A stretch of DNA of 8,426 bases from JAYTJL01 sp043731125. Its GTDB lineage: Bacteria; Patescibacteriota; Saccharimonadia; Saccharimonadales; UBA10212. The notes beneath the pieces are model-generated. The model had not been told where the DNA came from and searched no databases. It saw nothing but the letters and a program-made list of their open reading frames with translations. Location: positions 1-8,426 of the forward strand of contig JAYTJL010000047.1 of the NCBI GenBank assembly GCA_043731125.1, read 5' to 3'. Positions 1 to 7,212 of the stretch are shown here, in pieces (position 1 is the first letter of the stretch; each line of letters opens with the position of its first letter). The position numbers and the translations under genes were made by a program.

Positions 1-515
1 AGGGTTGTATTCAAACCATACAATTTATTGGGGCCCCACACGGTATTGCTAGATAGGTCGGAGGTTGCAGGTTGATGCACTAACAATTCGCTAAACGCGC
101 CGCCACAGTCCCCTGATATGAGCAAAGAGCCCGTATAACCAAAGCAGGCCCTGGGAGAATCACCAACAAAGGTCCGTGAAGACTCACCTGTCAGTTTTGC
201 ATCTATGCTGTAAGCGCCTAGAAACCTAGGAGTCTTAGGAGTGTAGGCTAGATGACTTCCAGATGAGCCACTGATCACTACTTCGTAATTGCCTCGCTTA
301 ACAATCGTTGAAACGTTGCGAGCATCAGAATTGATTACCTTGGTTTTACCTGATTTGATGTCACGAATAGTGTACGTGATACCTCCGGACGTAGGTTCAT
401 TTACCGACAAGACGATTCGGGAATGACCATATAGCCAAACCAAAACAAATACCAAGGCAGCAACCACTACTACAGCTAGTATTTTTTTATTTCGACTGGC
501 AGTTAAAGTTATCAT
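1..515 (-). CDS. Membrane-anchored protein of unknown function, 3' end outside window
   Basis: Starts at ATG 515-513 behind a strong Shine-Dalgarno and stays open for 171 codons to the window edge, so the C-terminus is missing. The N-terminus is short and basic (SRNKK, residues 7-11), followed by one hydrophobic helix at about residues 12-29 (KILAVVVV, then LVFVLVWLYG), then a Ser/Thr/Gly-rich, beta-looking region. This predicts an uncleaved signal anchor with the rest outside the membrane. Two cysteines (C124, C137) could form a disulfide. The stretch around residues 44-90 (TIRD, NVSTIVKRGNYEVVISG) resembles a small beta-sandwich or PEGA-like repeat, but I do not recognise a family. It begins 24 bases after the cell-wall hydrolase stop, so it belongs to the same operon. 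No function is assigned; a surface role next to the secretion genes is inference. Confidence 0.85.
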   Translation of the reverse strand, partial: MITLTASRNKKILAVVVVAALVFVLVWLYGHSRIVLSVNEPTSGGITYTIRDIKSGKTKVINSDARNVSTIVKRGNYEVVISGSSGSHLAYTPKTPRFLGAYSIDAKLTGESSRTFVGDSPRACFGYTGSLLISGDCGGAFSELLVHQPATSDLSSNTVWGPNKLYGLNTT

Positions 516-521
516 CGATAT

Positions 522-527
522 CCTCCT
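522..527 (-). promoter_or_regulatory. Shine-Dalgarno AGGAGG for the gene starting at 515
   Basis: A full AGGAGG with a 6-base spacer to ATG 515. It is the strongest ribosome-binding site in the window and fixes this start. It lies in the 24-base gap after the hydrolase stop, so this gene can be translated independently, unlike the overlapped genes upstream. Confidence 0.85.
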
Positions 528-539
528 AGCATCTTATTG

Positions 540-2393
540 TCATGGTAATTCATCATAAAGTTTTTGTAAAAATGGAATGAAAGTTGGGTCTCGCCTCGCA
601 TCCGTAGTTGCGCTAAGGTCTCCACCACCACCGTTAACACCCTTCGGGTAGCCACGGTCGAGGTGTAAATGAGGTCCTCCACCGTAGCAAGCAGACCCCC
701 CAAAACTGGCTACTTCAGCAATTTTTTGACCGGCCTTAATGTTGGTTTGACCTTCTGTAACCAAAGGCTTCTGGAGGTGTCCATACCAATATTTCCACCC
801 ATCATCTCCGTACAGGTTGATGCTCGCACAACCAGATACACCCCCATAGCTAGTATTTACACGTCCAATTGTGCCAGAGAAAACAGCGTATACCGCAGTC
901 CCACCGTTCCTCATGAAGTCGAAGGCGTACTTAGGCTCCGCATGGCTATCTGTAGGTCTAGGTTGGGATTTATTCAAAGGTCCGACGGGGAAGGCATAGC
1001 CATCGGTATTAACTATCCCGTTTTCGGATGAACCCGTACAACCAGACTGCCCGCCGGTGGTTCCTCCGCCAGTCGCACCAGACTGTCCGCTGGCAAATTC
1101 ATTATATATGTCCCTTGCGTTATTCAGTCTGATTGGTTTATTGCCTTCGATATCGGCAGGGACTTCAAAATCTACAAGAAATTTGTATGTGGGGGTTGCC
1201 AGGTCATTAGTATTAGGTTGCTGCAATACAGCAAGAACACTTTTGTATGAATTTTCTAGCTCTTGCCATAAATAATCAAGCTGAAGCACTAAATCTCCAG
1301 CGATTACCCCCCTCTGGGCCGAGAAGTCTCTGAGACCTTGCTTTCTTCCTGGAGAGGTCCACTGCACTAGCCCATAGCCAGGCTGTCCTTGAGGACCGAT
1401 ATTTGGTGGGACGGTGTCTGATCGGTGTGGAGGATCGGAGTAGGCATACTCAACAACTCTAGGGTCCCAGGTCCCTGCTGACTCAGCCTGAAGGTTGCCC
1501 ATTATCCCTGCTGCTGACTCGGGGGATAGTTGTTTTACCTGAGTAAGGTAATTCCAGATTTTGGCCTTATTGTCTTTACCTGTGAGCGAGGTGGATGAGC
1601 CAACACAGGCGCAACCATAGCCACTAGCAGCGGTACTCCCGTTAAGTGAAGGGACGATAAGTTTGACCATCGCATCGATGCCCTTAGTTGTTAGGTGCAC
1701 AAACTGGTCGGCCCTTCTTATATATCCATTGTCGGGGGCGTCTGGGTTAATATTCGTTGGATCAGCACTACTCCCAAACACTTCCTTATTCCAGGAAATA
1801 ATCTGGAAATTGTTGGGAATAGATTGTTCCTGAATAATTTTATTTACTCCACTTAAAGTAACCGCATAATCGTCTCGTTCTACTACGGCTGTATCAACCC
1901 AGAAGATTGATACTTTTGGATTATACCCACGCAGCTTGGAGACCATACTACTTACGTTCGAAGCAGTGAACCCGCCAGCATTTGTGCCTAGCTCGACAAT
2001 TACTGTAGATGCTTTAGCTATGTAGTCTTTATTACTATTGATTGCGTCTATCCCCTGAGGCAATGTGCGTCCGCCCAGTACATTAGCTTGAAAATCTCCA
2101 ATTCTTGCTCCTAACCCACTGTCAATCTGGGTGCCAATCGAATCACCAATCAGAAAAACTGGCCCTGACGTGGAATCAGGAGTAGTGGTGGAAGGTGCGC
2201 AGGCTGCAGCCAAAGCACCGTCTCGTTCGACGTTGAAGAAGTCTACTCCAGAGTCGAATACGTTCCGTTGCTCTGGTTCGAGAGCGCTAACAACGCCTAC
2301 TGTTTGTGGTAAAAGTATTGCAGAAATAAGTGATATATAGAATGTTAGATTTTTTAATATAACTAAATGCTTTACAGCCCGAATATTTATCAC
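540..2393 (-). CDS. Secreted three-domain cell-wall hydrolase: SGNH esterase-like + phage-tail-type lysozyme + M23 endopeptidase
   Basis: 617 aa, GTG start overlapping the previous stop as GTGA. A signal peptide covers residues 1-37, with likely cleavage after VSA. Residues about 78-250 form an SGNH-hydrolase-like domain: GDS with Ser85, block II Gly107/108, GTN with Asn138, and His233 in FVHLT. Residues about 274-435 match the phage tail lysozyme type: Glu304 in NLQAES is the likely acid, with GYGLVQWT at 339-346. After a Gly/Ser/Thr linker (about 434-456), residues about 465-590 are an M23 zinc endopeptidase: His484, Asp492 and His577 as ligands, His539 (YGHL) and His575 (HLHLD) as catalytic residues. 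All three hydrolase sites look complete except the odd Asp/His spacing in SGNH. Expected role is VirB1-like local opening of peptidoglycan for the T4SS: de-O-acetylation or esterase action, glycan cleavage, then peptide cleavage. The order of action is inference; domain identities are firm for M23 and lysozyme, good for SGNH. Confidence 0.93.
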   Translation of the reverse strand: MINIRAVKHLVILKNLTFYISLISAILLPQTVGVVSALEPEQRNVFDSGVDFFNVERDGALAAACAPSTTTPDSTSGPVFLIGDSIGTQIDSGLGARIGDFQANVLGGRTLPQGIDAINSNKDYIAKASTVIVELGTNAGGFTASNVSSMVSKLRGYNPKVSIFWVDTAVVERDDYAVTLSGVNKIIQEQSIPNNFQIISWNKEVFGSSADPTNINPDAPDNGYIRRADQFVHLTTKGIDAMVKLIVPSLNGSTAASGYGCACVGSSTSLTGKDNKAKIWNYLTQVKQLSPESAAGIMGNLQAESAGTWDPRVVEYAYSDPPHRSDTVPPNIGPQGQPGYGLVQWTSPGRKQGLRDFSAQRGVIAGDLVLQLDYLWQELENSYKSVLAVLQQPNTNDLATPTYKFLVDFEVPADIEGNKPIRLNNARDIYNEFASGQSGATGGGTTGGQSGCTGSSENGIVNTDGYAFPVGPLNKSQPRPTDSHAEPKYAFDFMRNGGTAVYAVFSGTIGRVNTSYGGVSGCASINLYGDDGWKYWYGHLQKPLVTEGQTNIKAGQKIAEVASFGGSACYGGGPHLHLDRGYPKGVNGGGGDLSATTDARRDPTFIPFLQKLYDELP

Positions 2394-5119
2394 AATGAGC
2401 CCCGCCCTATACCGTTTGAATTAGTTGGGTAGCCTTGAGTTTGGCAAGTAATTGATCTTGCACCCGGATATCCGCTCAGGGTGTTTGTCCAAGAGGTTTT
2501 TCCATTGCCGTTAATCTGGGCCATGCTCTGGTTGGATGCATTAAATAGGTTGCATTGTGTGAAGTACAGCCCGCAAGGGTTGTTGCCGGTTACTGTCGCT
2601 GTGTAGTTGATTGTTCCACTGCCATTAGTCCCGCTAACATTGACTCCCATGTCGTTGCAGTTGACGGTGCTACCACCACCGGATGGAGGCGGAGGAGTAC
2701 TGACGGGAGACGGAGGTGTAGTGATGGGAGCATTGCCAAAGCCTAGTTCGGTGCAGGCCTCTTCATCCAGGCTTTCGTAGCAGGCTATGGCCTTGGCCGC
2801 CGACATGTCAGCTAGATAAAACCTATACCGTGTTAGTTCAACATTTGTTCTGTCATTACACTTCGGTTCGATTGATGGGTCCCGTGCCTGATCTATATAT
2901 CTCTTGCTGGTTGATGCCTCACTTGTGGTTATAACGTGCGTGGTTGGGTCTATGGTTACACCAAAGCATGGTTCGCCGTAGGTTGTGTTGAGAGTTGCAA
3001 GATTTGGTTCTACTATTGCGGCGTTTGCGTATGGGTCGTCGTAGGCGGGGTTATCTATCTCGTTTGGCGCGTAACCGTAAGCTGGAAATCCATAATCATA
3101 AGACGCTGCCGTTGCGGCAAAGGTTTTTGGCTGGAAGACCGAACCAAAAGCGGACAGAGCCTGGGCTACCAAGCTAGGTAATTTTGCTACGGTTGCAACT
3201 AGCGGTTGTCCGTTTGAGGGAATATGATTTTTCAGCATAAATCTAGAAACAGCTGAATTCGGCTCACTGCGGTCAAATACCCTTTCAAAGACAGACTTAT
3301 GGCTAAACTCTACTGCCAGTTGTGCATTATTTTCATTTTTAAGCTCTTGTGCAACCGTGCTACTTAGCGTAGTGCCACCGTGAGTTATTGCTACGTCGTT
3401 AGCTGCCAGCCTCGTGCCATAGTTAGCAAAATTTCCAAGAGCTGCCCCTGCAACGTCGGTTGGTACCTGTTGGCCTGCAATCCACCTAATGAGGTCGGAT
3501 ATAAATGGCTGCAAGGCGTAACCCGCAATAACATCAACCCCTATATTTACTATAAAGCCAATTGGCCCGCTTGCGCCTATAGCAGCTCCGAGACCTGTGA
3601 CAATCCAACCGCCTATAGTAGACGTGATTGCACCACAGGCCTGCGCAAGACCAGGAACAGCTGCGACTATATTATCTATAACTTCAAAAATTGCAGGCTT
3701 GTCCTTGCCAGGCTTAGCGCTATTTGGAATATCGGGCCCGGTTTGCTTTTCTCCCATTTCTGCTTGAATGCTACGGGCTTCGTTCCATGCAGTCTTGGTC
3801 TCTTCATCATAAAAGTTGTCAGACAGTGCACCGAGTTCATCTAAGTTAAGGTCTTGGCCAGCCATTACTTGTGCGCCCGTTGTTACAACATCCATACCAG
3901 TCCTCATAAGAGGTAAAATAATATTGAAATATCTTATTTCAGGGATTGCATCACTAATTGCTTTGACAGCGCAAAAAACCGTAATTAGAGTAAGAGCCCC
4001 AGCAGACCCTCCTAGTTTGCCCGCCAGTTCCGCTGCTTTTTTGTCTGCCGCCGCCGCACCATCTACGCCACTTGCCGTATCGTTAGCGCCATTTGCGCCG
4101 GTGGCTGATTCATCACCAGGTTCCACTATAGGCTTCCCGTCGGCGTCTGTTGCATTTCTGGAATCAGCTGTGCCGATTGCATTGACGCCACTGCGAATTC
4201 TAGTTTTGCGGTCTTCCTTTACACGGTCGTAATATGTTCGTAGTTTTTCGTCTGCTGCCCGGGTAATATTATTCATGGGGTGGAACCCTACCCCGGCTCG
4301 CGTCTTTAATATCCTAGAGGATACATGTGTGGCGGCATGATTCATGCCTTGCGATTTCACCATGGTGCCTACAATATTGCGCCGGTACCGAGCTGAGGTA
4401 CCAGAAACATCTAAAGTATATTTTCCGTTTTCAAATTTGATGTTTGTGTCACTTCCGTCAAGTATCAACCCCTGCTCTTGTAGTGTAAGGATAGTTTTTT
4501 TACCCGCGTCGGTCTTAGGGTCTATTGTTATCGCCCTAATTCTGGCAGAAGAGTTGTACTCAGCCGTCATTCCATTCTTTTTTAGTTTCTTTTCAAAATG
4601 GTCGGCAAATTTGTTGCCAAAATAGTCTAAGTTACGATTTTGTGGATTATTGGCAGTGCGCATATGTTTTATCAATTTACCGGTTCTGCCATCCATAAAG
4701 TTTTCATCACTAGCAAAGTGGAACCTTTGTAGCATTTGGGCAAACTGGATTACTTGGAATGGGCCCTGCAGAAAAAATAGAAAAAACAGCAGTATTATTG
4801 CTGTTAGGGCGGCGCCAACGCCACCTTTCTTTTTTTTATTCCCAAGAACTTTCGAATAAACCTTACTAGCTCTAAAGTTGCCTGCTCCGACCGCATTGCC
4901 AACGGCATTACTACTTGTGCTACCCGTATTTTTAGCCGATTTATCTGCTCCCGGAGTATAAGAGAAATTGCCCCCACCTGTTTTTTCCTTATCGGCAAGT
5001 CCTTGGGTAGATTCCGATTTGATAGCTTTGGTTTGTTCGGTAGGTGCGTTAGGTACGTTGCCAGGGGTGTCGTATACGGACTGGTCTTCTGGTTGTTGTT
5101 GGCTTGCTGGCTGTGCCAT
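2390..5119 (-). CDS. Large T4SS-associated membrane protein (909 aa), possibly VirB6-like, with Cys-rich exterior C-terminus
   Basis: ATG start 15 bases after the VirB4 stop; a modest AGGA lies over that stop. Residues 1-100 are polar, low-complexity and end in NKKKKGG, directly before a strong hydrophobic helix at about 101-118, so the N-terminus should be cytoplasmic. Residues 119-340 are soluble, with the segment SDENFMDGRTGKLI at 137-150. Weaker hydrophobic segments lie at about 372-390, 490-513 and 516-540, with an amphipathic stretch at about 640-662. A Pro/Ser linker (TTPPSPVSTPPPPSGGG, about 800-816) leads to a C-terminal Ser/Thr/Asn/Gly-rich beta-type domain. Eight cysteines lie after residue 715 (718, 754, 780, 789, 821, 849, 856, 892) against two before, which suggests disulfides outside the cell. 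Position just after VirB4 and the multiple membrane segments fit a VirB6/TrbL-like channel part, but I see no diagnostic motif; a Patescibacteria-specific T4SS component is equally possible. Confidence 0.93.
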   Translation of the reverse strand: MAQPASQQQPEDQSVYDTPGNVPNAPTEQTKAIKSESTQGLADKEKTGGGNFSYTPGADKSAKNTGSTSSNAVGNAVGAGNFRASKVYSKVLGNKKKKGGVGAALTAIILLFFLFFLQGPFQVIQFAQMLQRFHFASDENFMDGRTGKLIKHMRTANNPQNRNLDYFGNKFADHFEKKLKKNGMTAEYNSSARIRAITIDPKTDAGKKTILTLQEQGLILDGSDTNIKFENGKYTLDVSGTSARYRRNIVGTMVKSQGMNHAATHVSSRILKTRAGVGFHPMNNITRAADEKLRTYYDRVKEDRKTRIRSGVNAIGTADSRNATDADGKPIVEPGDESATGANGANDTASGVDGAAAADKKAAELAGKLGGSAGALTLITVFCAVKAISDAIPEIRYFNIILPLMRTGMDVVTTGAQVMAGQDLNLDELGALSDNFYDEETKTAWNEARSIQAEMGEKQTGPDIPNSAKPGKDKPAIFEVIDNIVAAVPGLAQACGAITSTIGGWIVTGLGAAIGASGPIGFIVNIGVDVIAGYALQPFISDLIRWIAGQQVPTDVAGAALGNFANYGTRLAANDVAITHGGTTLSSTVAQELKNENNAQLAVEFSHKSVFERVFDRSEPNSAVSRFMLKNHIPSNGQPLVATVAKLPSLVAQALSAFGSVFQPKTFAATAASYDYGFPAYGYAPNEIDNPAYDDPYANAAIVEPNLATLNTTYGEPCFGVTIDPTTHVITTSEASTSKRYIDQARDPSIEPKCNDRTNVELTRYRFYLADMSAAKAIACYESLDEEACTELGFGNAPITTPPSPVSTPPPPSGGGSTVNCNDMGVNVSGTNGSGTINYTATVTGNNPCGLYFTQCNLFNASNQSMAQINGNGKTSWTNTLSGYPGARSITCQTQGYPTNSNGIGRGSL

Positions 5120-5134
5120 TTTTACTATACTTTC

Positions 5135-7054
5135 CTACTGAATTTCCGGAGTTTGGTTAGTAATAGCGGGCTGTGCAATATTCTCTGGGGGGCGGCTTAT
5201 TGGTAGTTCGCCTTCCAATTGTCTTTTTACTTCCATTGGGTTGGTGGTGATTAGTCCAGTTTCAGTTGGGCTGGCAATAATTTGAATGTGGACGTGGTTT
5301 TGACCGGCAAAAAACAGCCCCTGGCCTACTGGGAACTGACTTAGTCGTTTTTGTTCTTCGCTAGTTAGTTTGAAAACATCTGTAAGTACATCTACTGCTG
5401 TTGGCGACTGCTTGAGAAGTAACTGCATGCTGGCGTTCGCAACGATTGCTCGCCCCATGCGGGATGCCATAAAGTCTTCTACGTCTTGAGTGATTGTAGT
5501 TACTCCTAGGTTGTATTTTCGGGCTCGTTTTGCCAAGCTAAACAAAAAATTAGCACTGTCCTCATACTTCATTAATTGCCAGGCTTCGTCAACTATTAGT
5601 ATTCGTCTTTTTTTGTCGGCTTTTGTTTTATTCCAAATAAAGTTAAGCACAATATACATAGCTACTGGGCGCAACTCGTCTTCTAGGTCTCTTATATTGA
5701 AGACTACCATTGGGTTGTTGACGTTAACGTTGCTCTGTTGGGAAAAAATTCCGGCAAATGTACCGGTGGTGTATTTACGCAGTCGCTGGGCCAGGCCCGG
5801 TCCGGTACCACCCATATGGAGCAATGTGTCATAGAGGTCTCCAACGGTTGGCGGGGTTGAACCATGCGTTAGAGGGTCGTTGGTGATTCCGGCTTTGGCG
5901 TAGGTCTCTATTAGGGCTGCGTCTAAGTCTGCTTCTTCGGCAGGCGACAGCGCTGGCATAGAACTACCTGAAGTTGCTTGAATTTGAGCACCGCCCATCA
6001 TAAGGCGCAACAAGCCATGAAGGGTAATTAAATTAGACCTAAGTGCATTGTCTGCCTCTTCGGCGTCTACAACTTGTGGTAAATCAAAGGGGTTAATGCG
6101 AGTAGTACTATTAAGGCTAAGGCGGACGTATGCCCCACCAACCGCTTCACACATTCGTTGGTATTCATTTTCTGGGTCGACTATGAATATGTCTGTGCCG
6201 AACATCATGCTACGCAGTGCTTCTAGTTTTACCGTAAAACTCTTACCAGCACCAGACTTGGCAAAGACTACACTGTTGCCGTTTTCTAGGCTGAACCTAT
6301 CAAAAATAACCAGGCCAGAGTTGTGCATGTTTATGCCATACAAAATTCCATTCTCTTGGGTGAGGTCGGCAGACGTAAAAGGAAAACTGGTAGATATAGC
6401 GCCGGTATTCATATTGCGGTAAATTTGCAATTGGTCGGTAAACTGTGGCATAACACTGTTCATGGCGGCTTCTTGTTGGGCGCTAGCGGGTTTGGTATAA
6501 ACAAGCTGTTGGCCCAGAAGAGACTCTACCTTACGTGTAATAAACTCCAATTCTTCCATAGAGCTTGCGTAAAGGGTAAAGTACATTCCAAAGCGGAAGA
6601 ATCGTTCTTCTCCCACTTGTAATTTGTCTCTCATTTCTTCGGCGTCTATAATTGCTGCTTGCTTTGCCGGGTCTCGCACACGGCCCTTTTCGGAGTCTAT
6701 TTGTATGCCTGCTTCTAGTTGGCTCACCTTTTTCATTAAATTTTTCAGTACCACCTCGGACTTTACAGGCCGAATAACCATAGAAAGGTCCATTACTTCG
6801 TCCAGGTTGATAATGCTCGACAACCAGCCAGTGTAGACTTCACGGGGGTAACCGTAGACATAGTATGCACGGGCAAACTTTGTTCCCAGCTGAAAGTAGT
6901 TGCTGTTAAATTCCAGGCTGCTGGGCGCAACAAAGTCTCTAAGTGCTGTTATGCCCTTAGCGAAAGCAGCATTAACATCTGCTGTTTGCCTGGCTGTCTG
7001 CTGAGCCAGCTGGTCGGGCGGTGGTCCGGCTGGTGCTTTTTTGAAAAGACCCAC
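5135..7054 (-). CDS. virB4: VirB4/TraC-family T4SS ATPase
   Basis: 639 aa. VirB4/TraC ATPases hydrolyse ATP at the inner face of the membrane to drive T4SS assembly and substrate or pilin movement. Walker A is AKSGAGKS at 265-272 (catalytic Lys271; the first position is Ala rather than the usual Gly). The VirB4-type motif IVDPENEY is at 291-298, Walker B is ILIVDEAW at 485-492 (Asp489, Glu490), and a sensor Gln is in TITQD (Gln523), preceded by the basic KRARK at 509-513 typical of the Arg-finger region. Residues about 40-230 form the family's N-terminal domain. It is somewhat shorter than the roughly 800 aa of classical VirB4. The start is GTG 7054-7052; the frame is closed upstream by TGA at 7078-7076 and holds no other usual start, so GTG is well supported. 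The GTG shares one base with the stop of the preceding small frame. The tail after residue 605 is polar and Pro-rich. Confidence 0.96.
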   Translation of the reverse strand: MGLFKKAPAGPPPDQLAQQTARQTADVNAAFAKGITALRDFVAPSSLEFNSNYFQLGTKFARAYYVYGYPREVYTGWLSSIINLDEVMDLSMVIRPVKSEVVLKNLMKKVSQLEAGIQIDSEKGRVRDPAKQAAIIDAEEMRDKLQVGEERFFRFGMYFTLYASSMEELEFITRKVESLLGQQLVYTKPASAQQEAAMNSVMPQFTDQLQIYRNMNTGAISTSFPFTSADLTQENGILYGINMHNSGLVIFDRFSLENGNSVVFAKSGAGKSFTVKLEALRSMMFGTDIFIVDPENEYQRMCEAVGGAYVRLSLNSTTRINPFDLPQVVDAEEADNALRSNLITLHGLLRLMMGGAQIQATSGSSMPALSPAEEADLDAALIETYAKAGITNDPLTHGSTPPTVGDLYDTLLHMGGTGPGLAQRLRKYTTGTFAGIFSQQSNVNVNNPMVVFNIRDLEDELRPVAMYIVLNFIWNKTKADKKRRILIVDEAWQLMKYEDSANFLFSLAKRARKYNLGVTTITQDVEDFMASRMGRAIVANASMQLLLKQSPTAVDVLTDVFKLTSEEQKRLSQFPVGQGLFFAGQNHVHIQIIASPTETGLITTNPMEVKRQLEGELPISRPPENIAQPAITNQTPEIQ

Positions 7055-7212
7055 TAGGCGCGGTCTCCGACCGCTTCATTTACCATTAACCATTTACCAT
7101 TTACCAAATATTTACCATTAACCATTTTCCATGTAGCTACATTGCTAATTGTTAATTGAGCATTCATTGAAAATTGAAAATTGAAAATTGAAAATTGGCT
7201 GAGCTTGCTCAT
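7054..7212 (-). CDS. Small coupled ORF, 52 aa, built from heptanucleotide repeats
   Basis: This frame fills the whole gap between the TraC-like gene and virB4. ATG 7212-7210 overlaps the upstream TGA as ATGA and has AGGAG six bases before it. TAG 7056-7054 overlaps the virB4 GTG by one base (TAGTG). The peptide starts MSKLSQFSIFNFQFSMN and continues with repeats of the type VNGKYL / VNGKWL, ending NEAVGDRA. It is the only one of the three minus-strand frames open across the gap: the others hit TAG at 7147, TAA at 7154, 7103, 7096 and 7082, among others. No family is recognised. It may make a functional peptide, or its main role may be to carry ribosomes to the virB4 start and open the hairpin at 7060-7074. 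Exact abutment to both neighbours plus a good SD is the main support; a chance open frame in stop-poor repeats is the alternative. Confidence 0.6.
   Translation of the reverse strand: MSKLSQFSIFNFQFSMNAQLTISNVATWKMVNGKYLVNGKWLMVNEAVGDRA
7060..7074 (-). promoter_or_regulatory. Hairpin holding the ribosome-binding site of virB4
   Basis: Perfect inverted repeat read on the minus strand: arms GCGGTC and GACCGC with triloop GGA. The GGAG Shine-Dalgarno core (7068-7065) is the loop plus the first base of the 3' arm. The stem ends 5 bases before GTG 7054; the SD spacer is 10 bases, rather long. Folded, the hairpin would hide the site; a ribosome finishing the small frame that ends at 7054 would melt it. 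Sequence is certain, function is inference. Confidence 0.6.
7076..7135. repeat. Heptanucleotide array, unit CCATTWA (minus strand TWAATGG)
   Basis: Units on the plus strand: a degenerate TCATTTA (7076-7082), then CCATTAA (7083), CCATTTA (7090), CCATTTA (7097), CCAAATA (7104), a 4-base TTTA break, CCATTAA (7115), CCATTTT (7122) and CCATGTA (7129). Strict period 7 with unit variants. It lies wholly inside the 52-aa small frame. Such arrays resemble the short tandemly repeated repetitive (STRR) heptamers known from cyanobacteria, though the unit sequences differ. Confidence 0.9.
7131..7142. other. 12-bp perfect palindrome between two repeat arrays
   Basis: ATGTAGCTACAT reads the same on both strands and sits exactly at the junction of the CCATTWA array and the ATTGNNN array. 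It could be a recombination or binding site, or just the seam between two expansions. No protein is known to me for it. Confidence 0.5.
7141..7197. repeat. Heptanucleotide array, unit ATTGAAA
   Basis: Plus-strand units: ATTGCTA (7141), ATTGTTA (7148), ATTGAGC (7155), a partial ATTC, then four exact ATTGAAA units (7166-7193) and a partial ATTG. The exact copies point to recent slippage; the divergent ones are older. On the minus strand the exact units are stop-free in all frames and encode the QFSIFNF part of the small ORF. Confidence 0.9.

Noticed and set aside
512..703. 63-codon minus-strand frame
   Set aside because: Overlaps the M23 domain end in another frame and contains both the true stop at 540 and the true SD of the next gene; a shadow.
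669..1031. 120-codon plus-strand frame opposite the hydrolase
   Set aside because: The minus strand here encodes the intact M23 domain with all zinc and catalytic residues.
3380..3844. 154-codon open frame on the plus strand
   Set aside because: Lies entirely inside the 909-aa gene, antisense; odd composition, and the minus-strand protein has coherent membrane and linker features.
2390..5119. Recoded TGA (Gly) genetic code
   Set aside because: TGA ends several genes at sensible places with the next gene starting on it; no in-frame TGA is needed to complete any domain.
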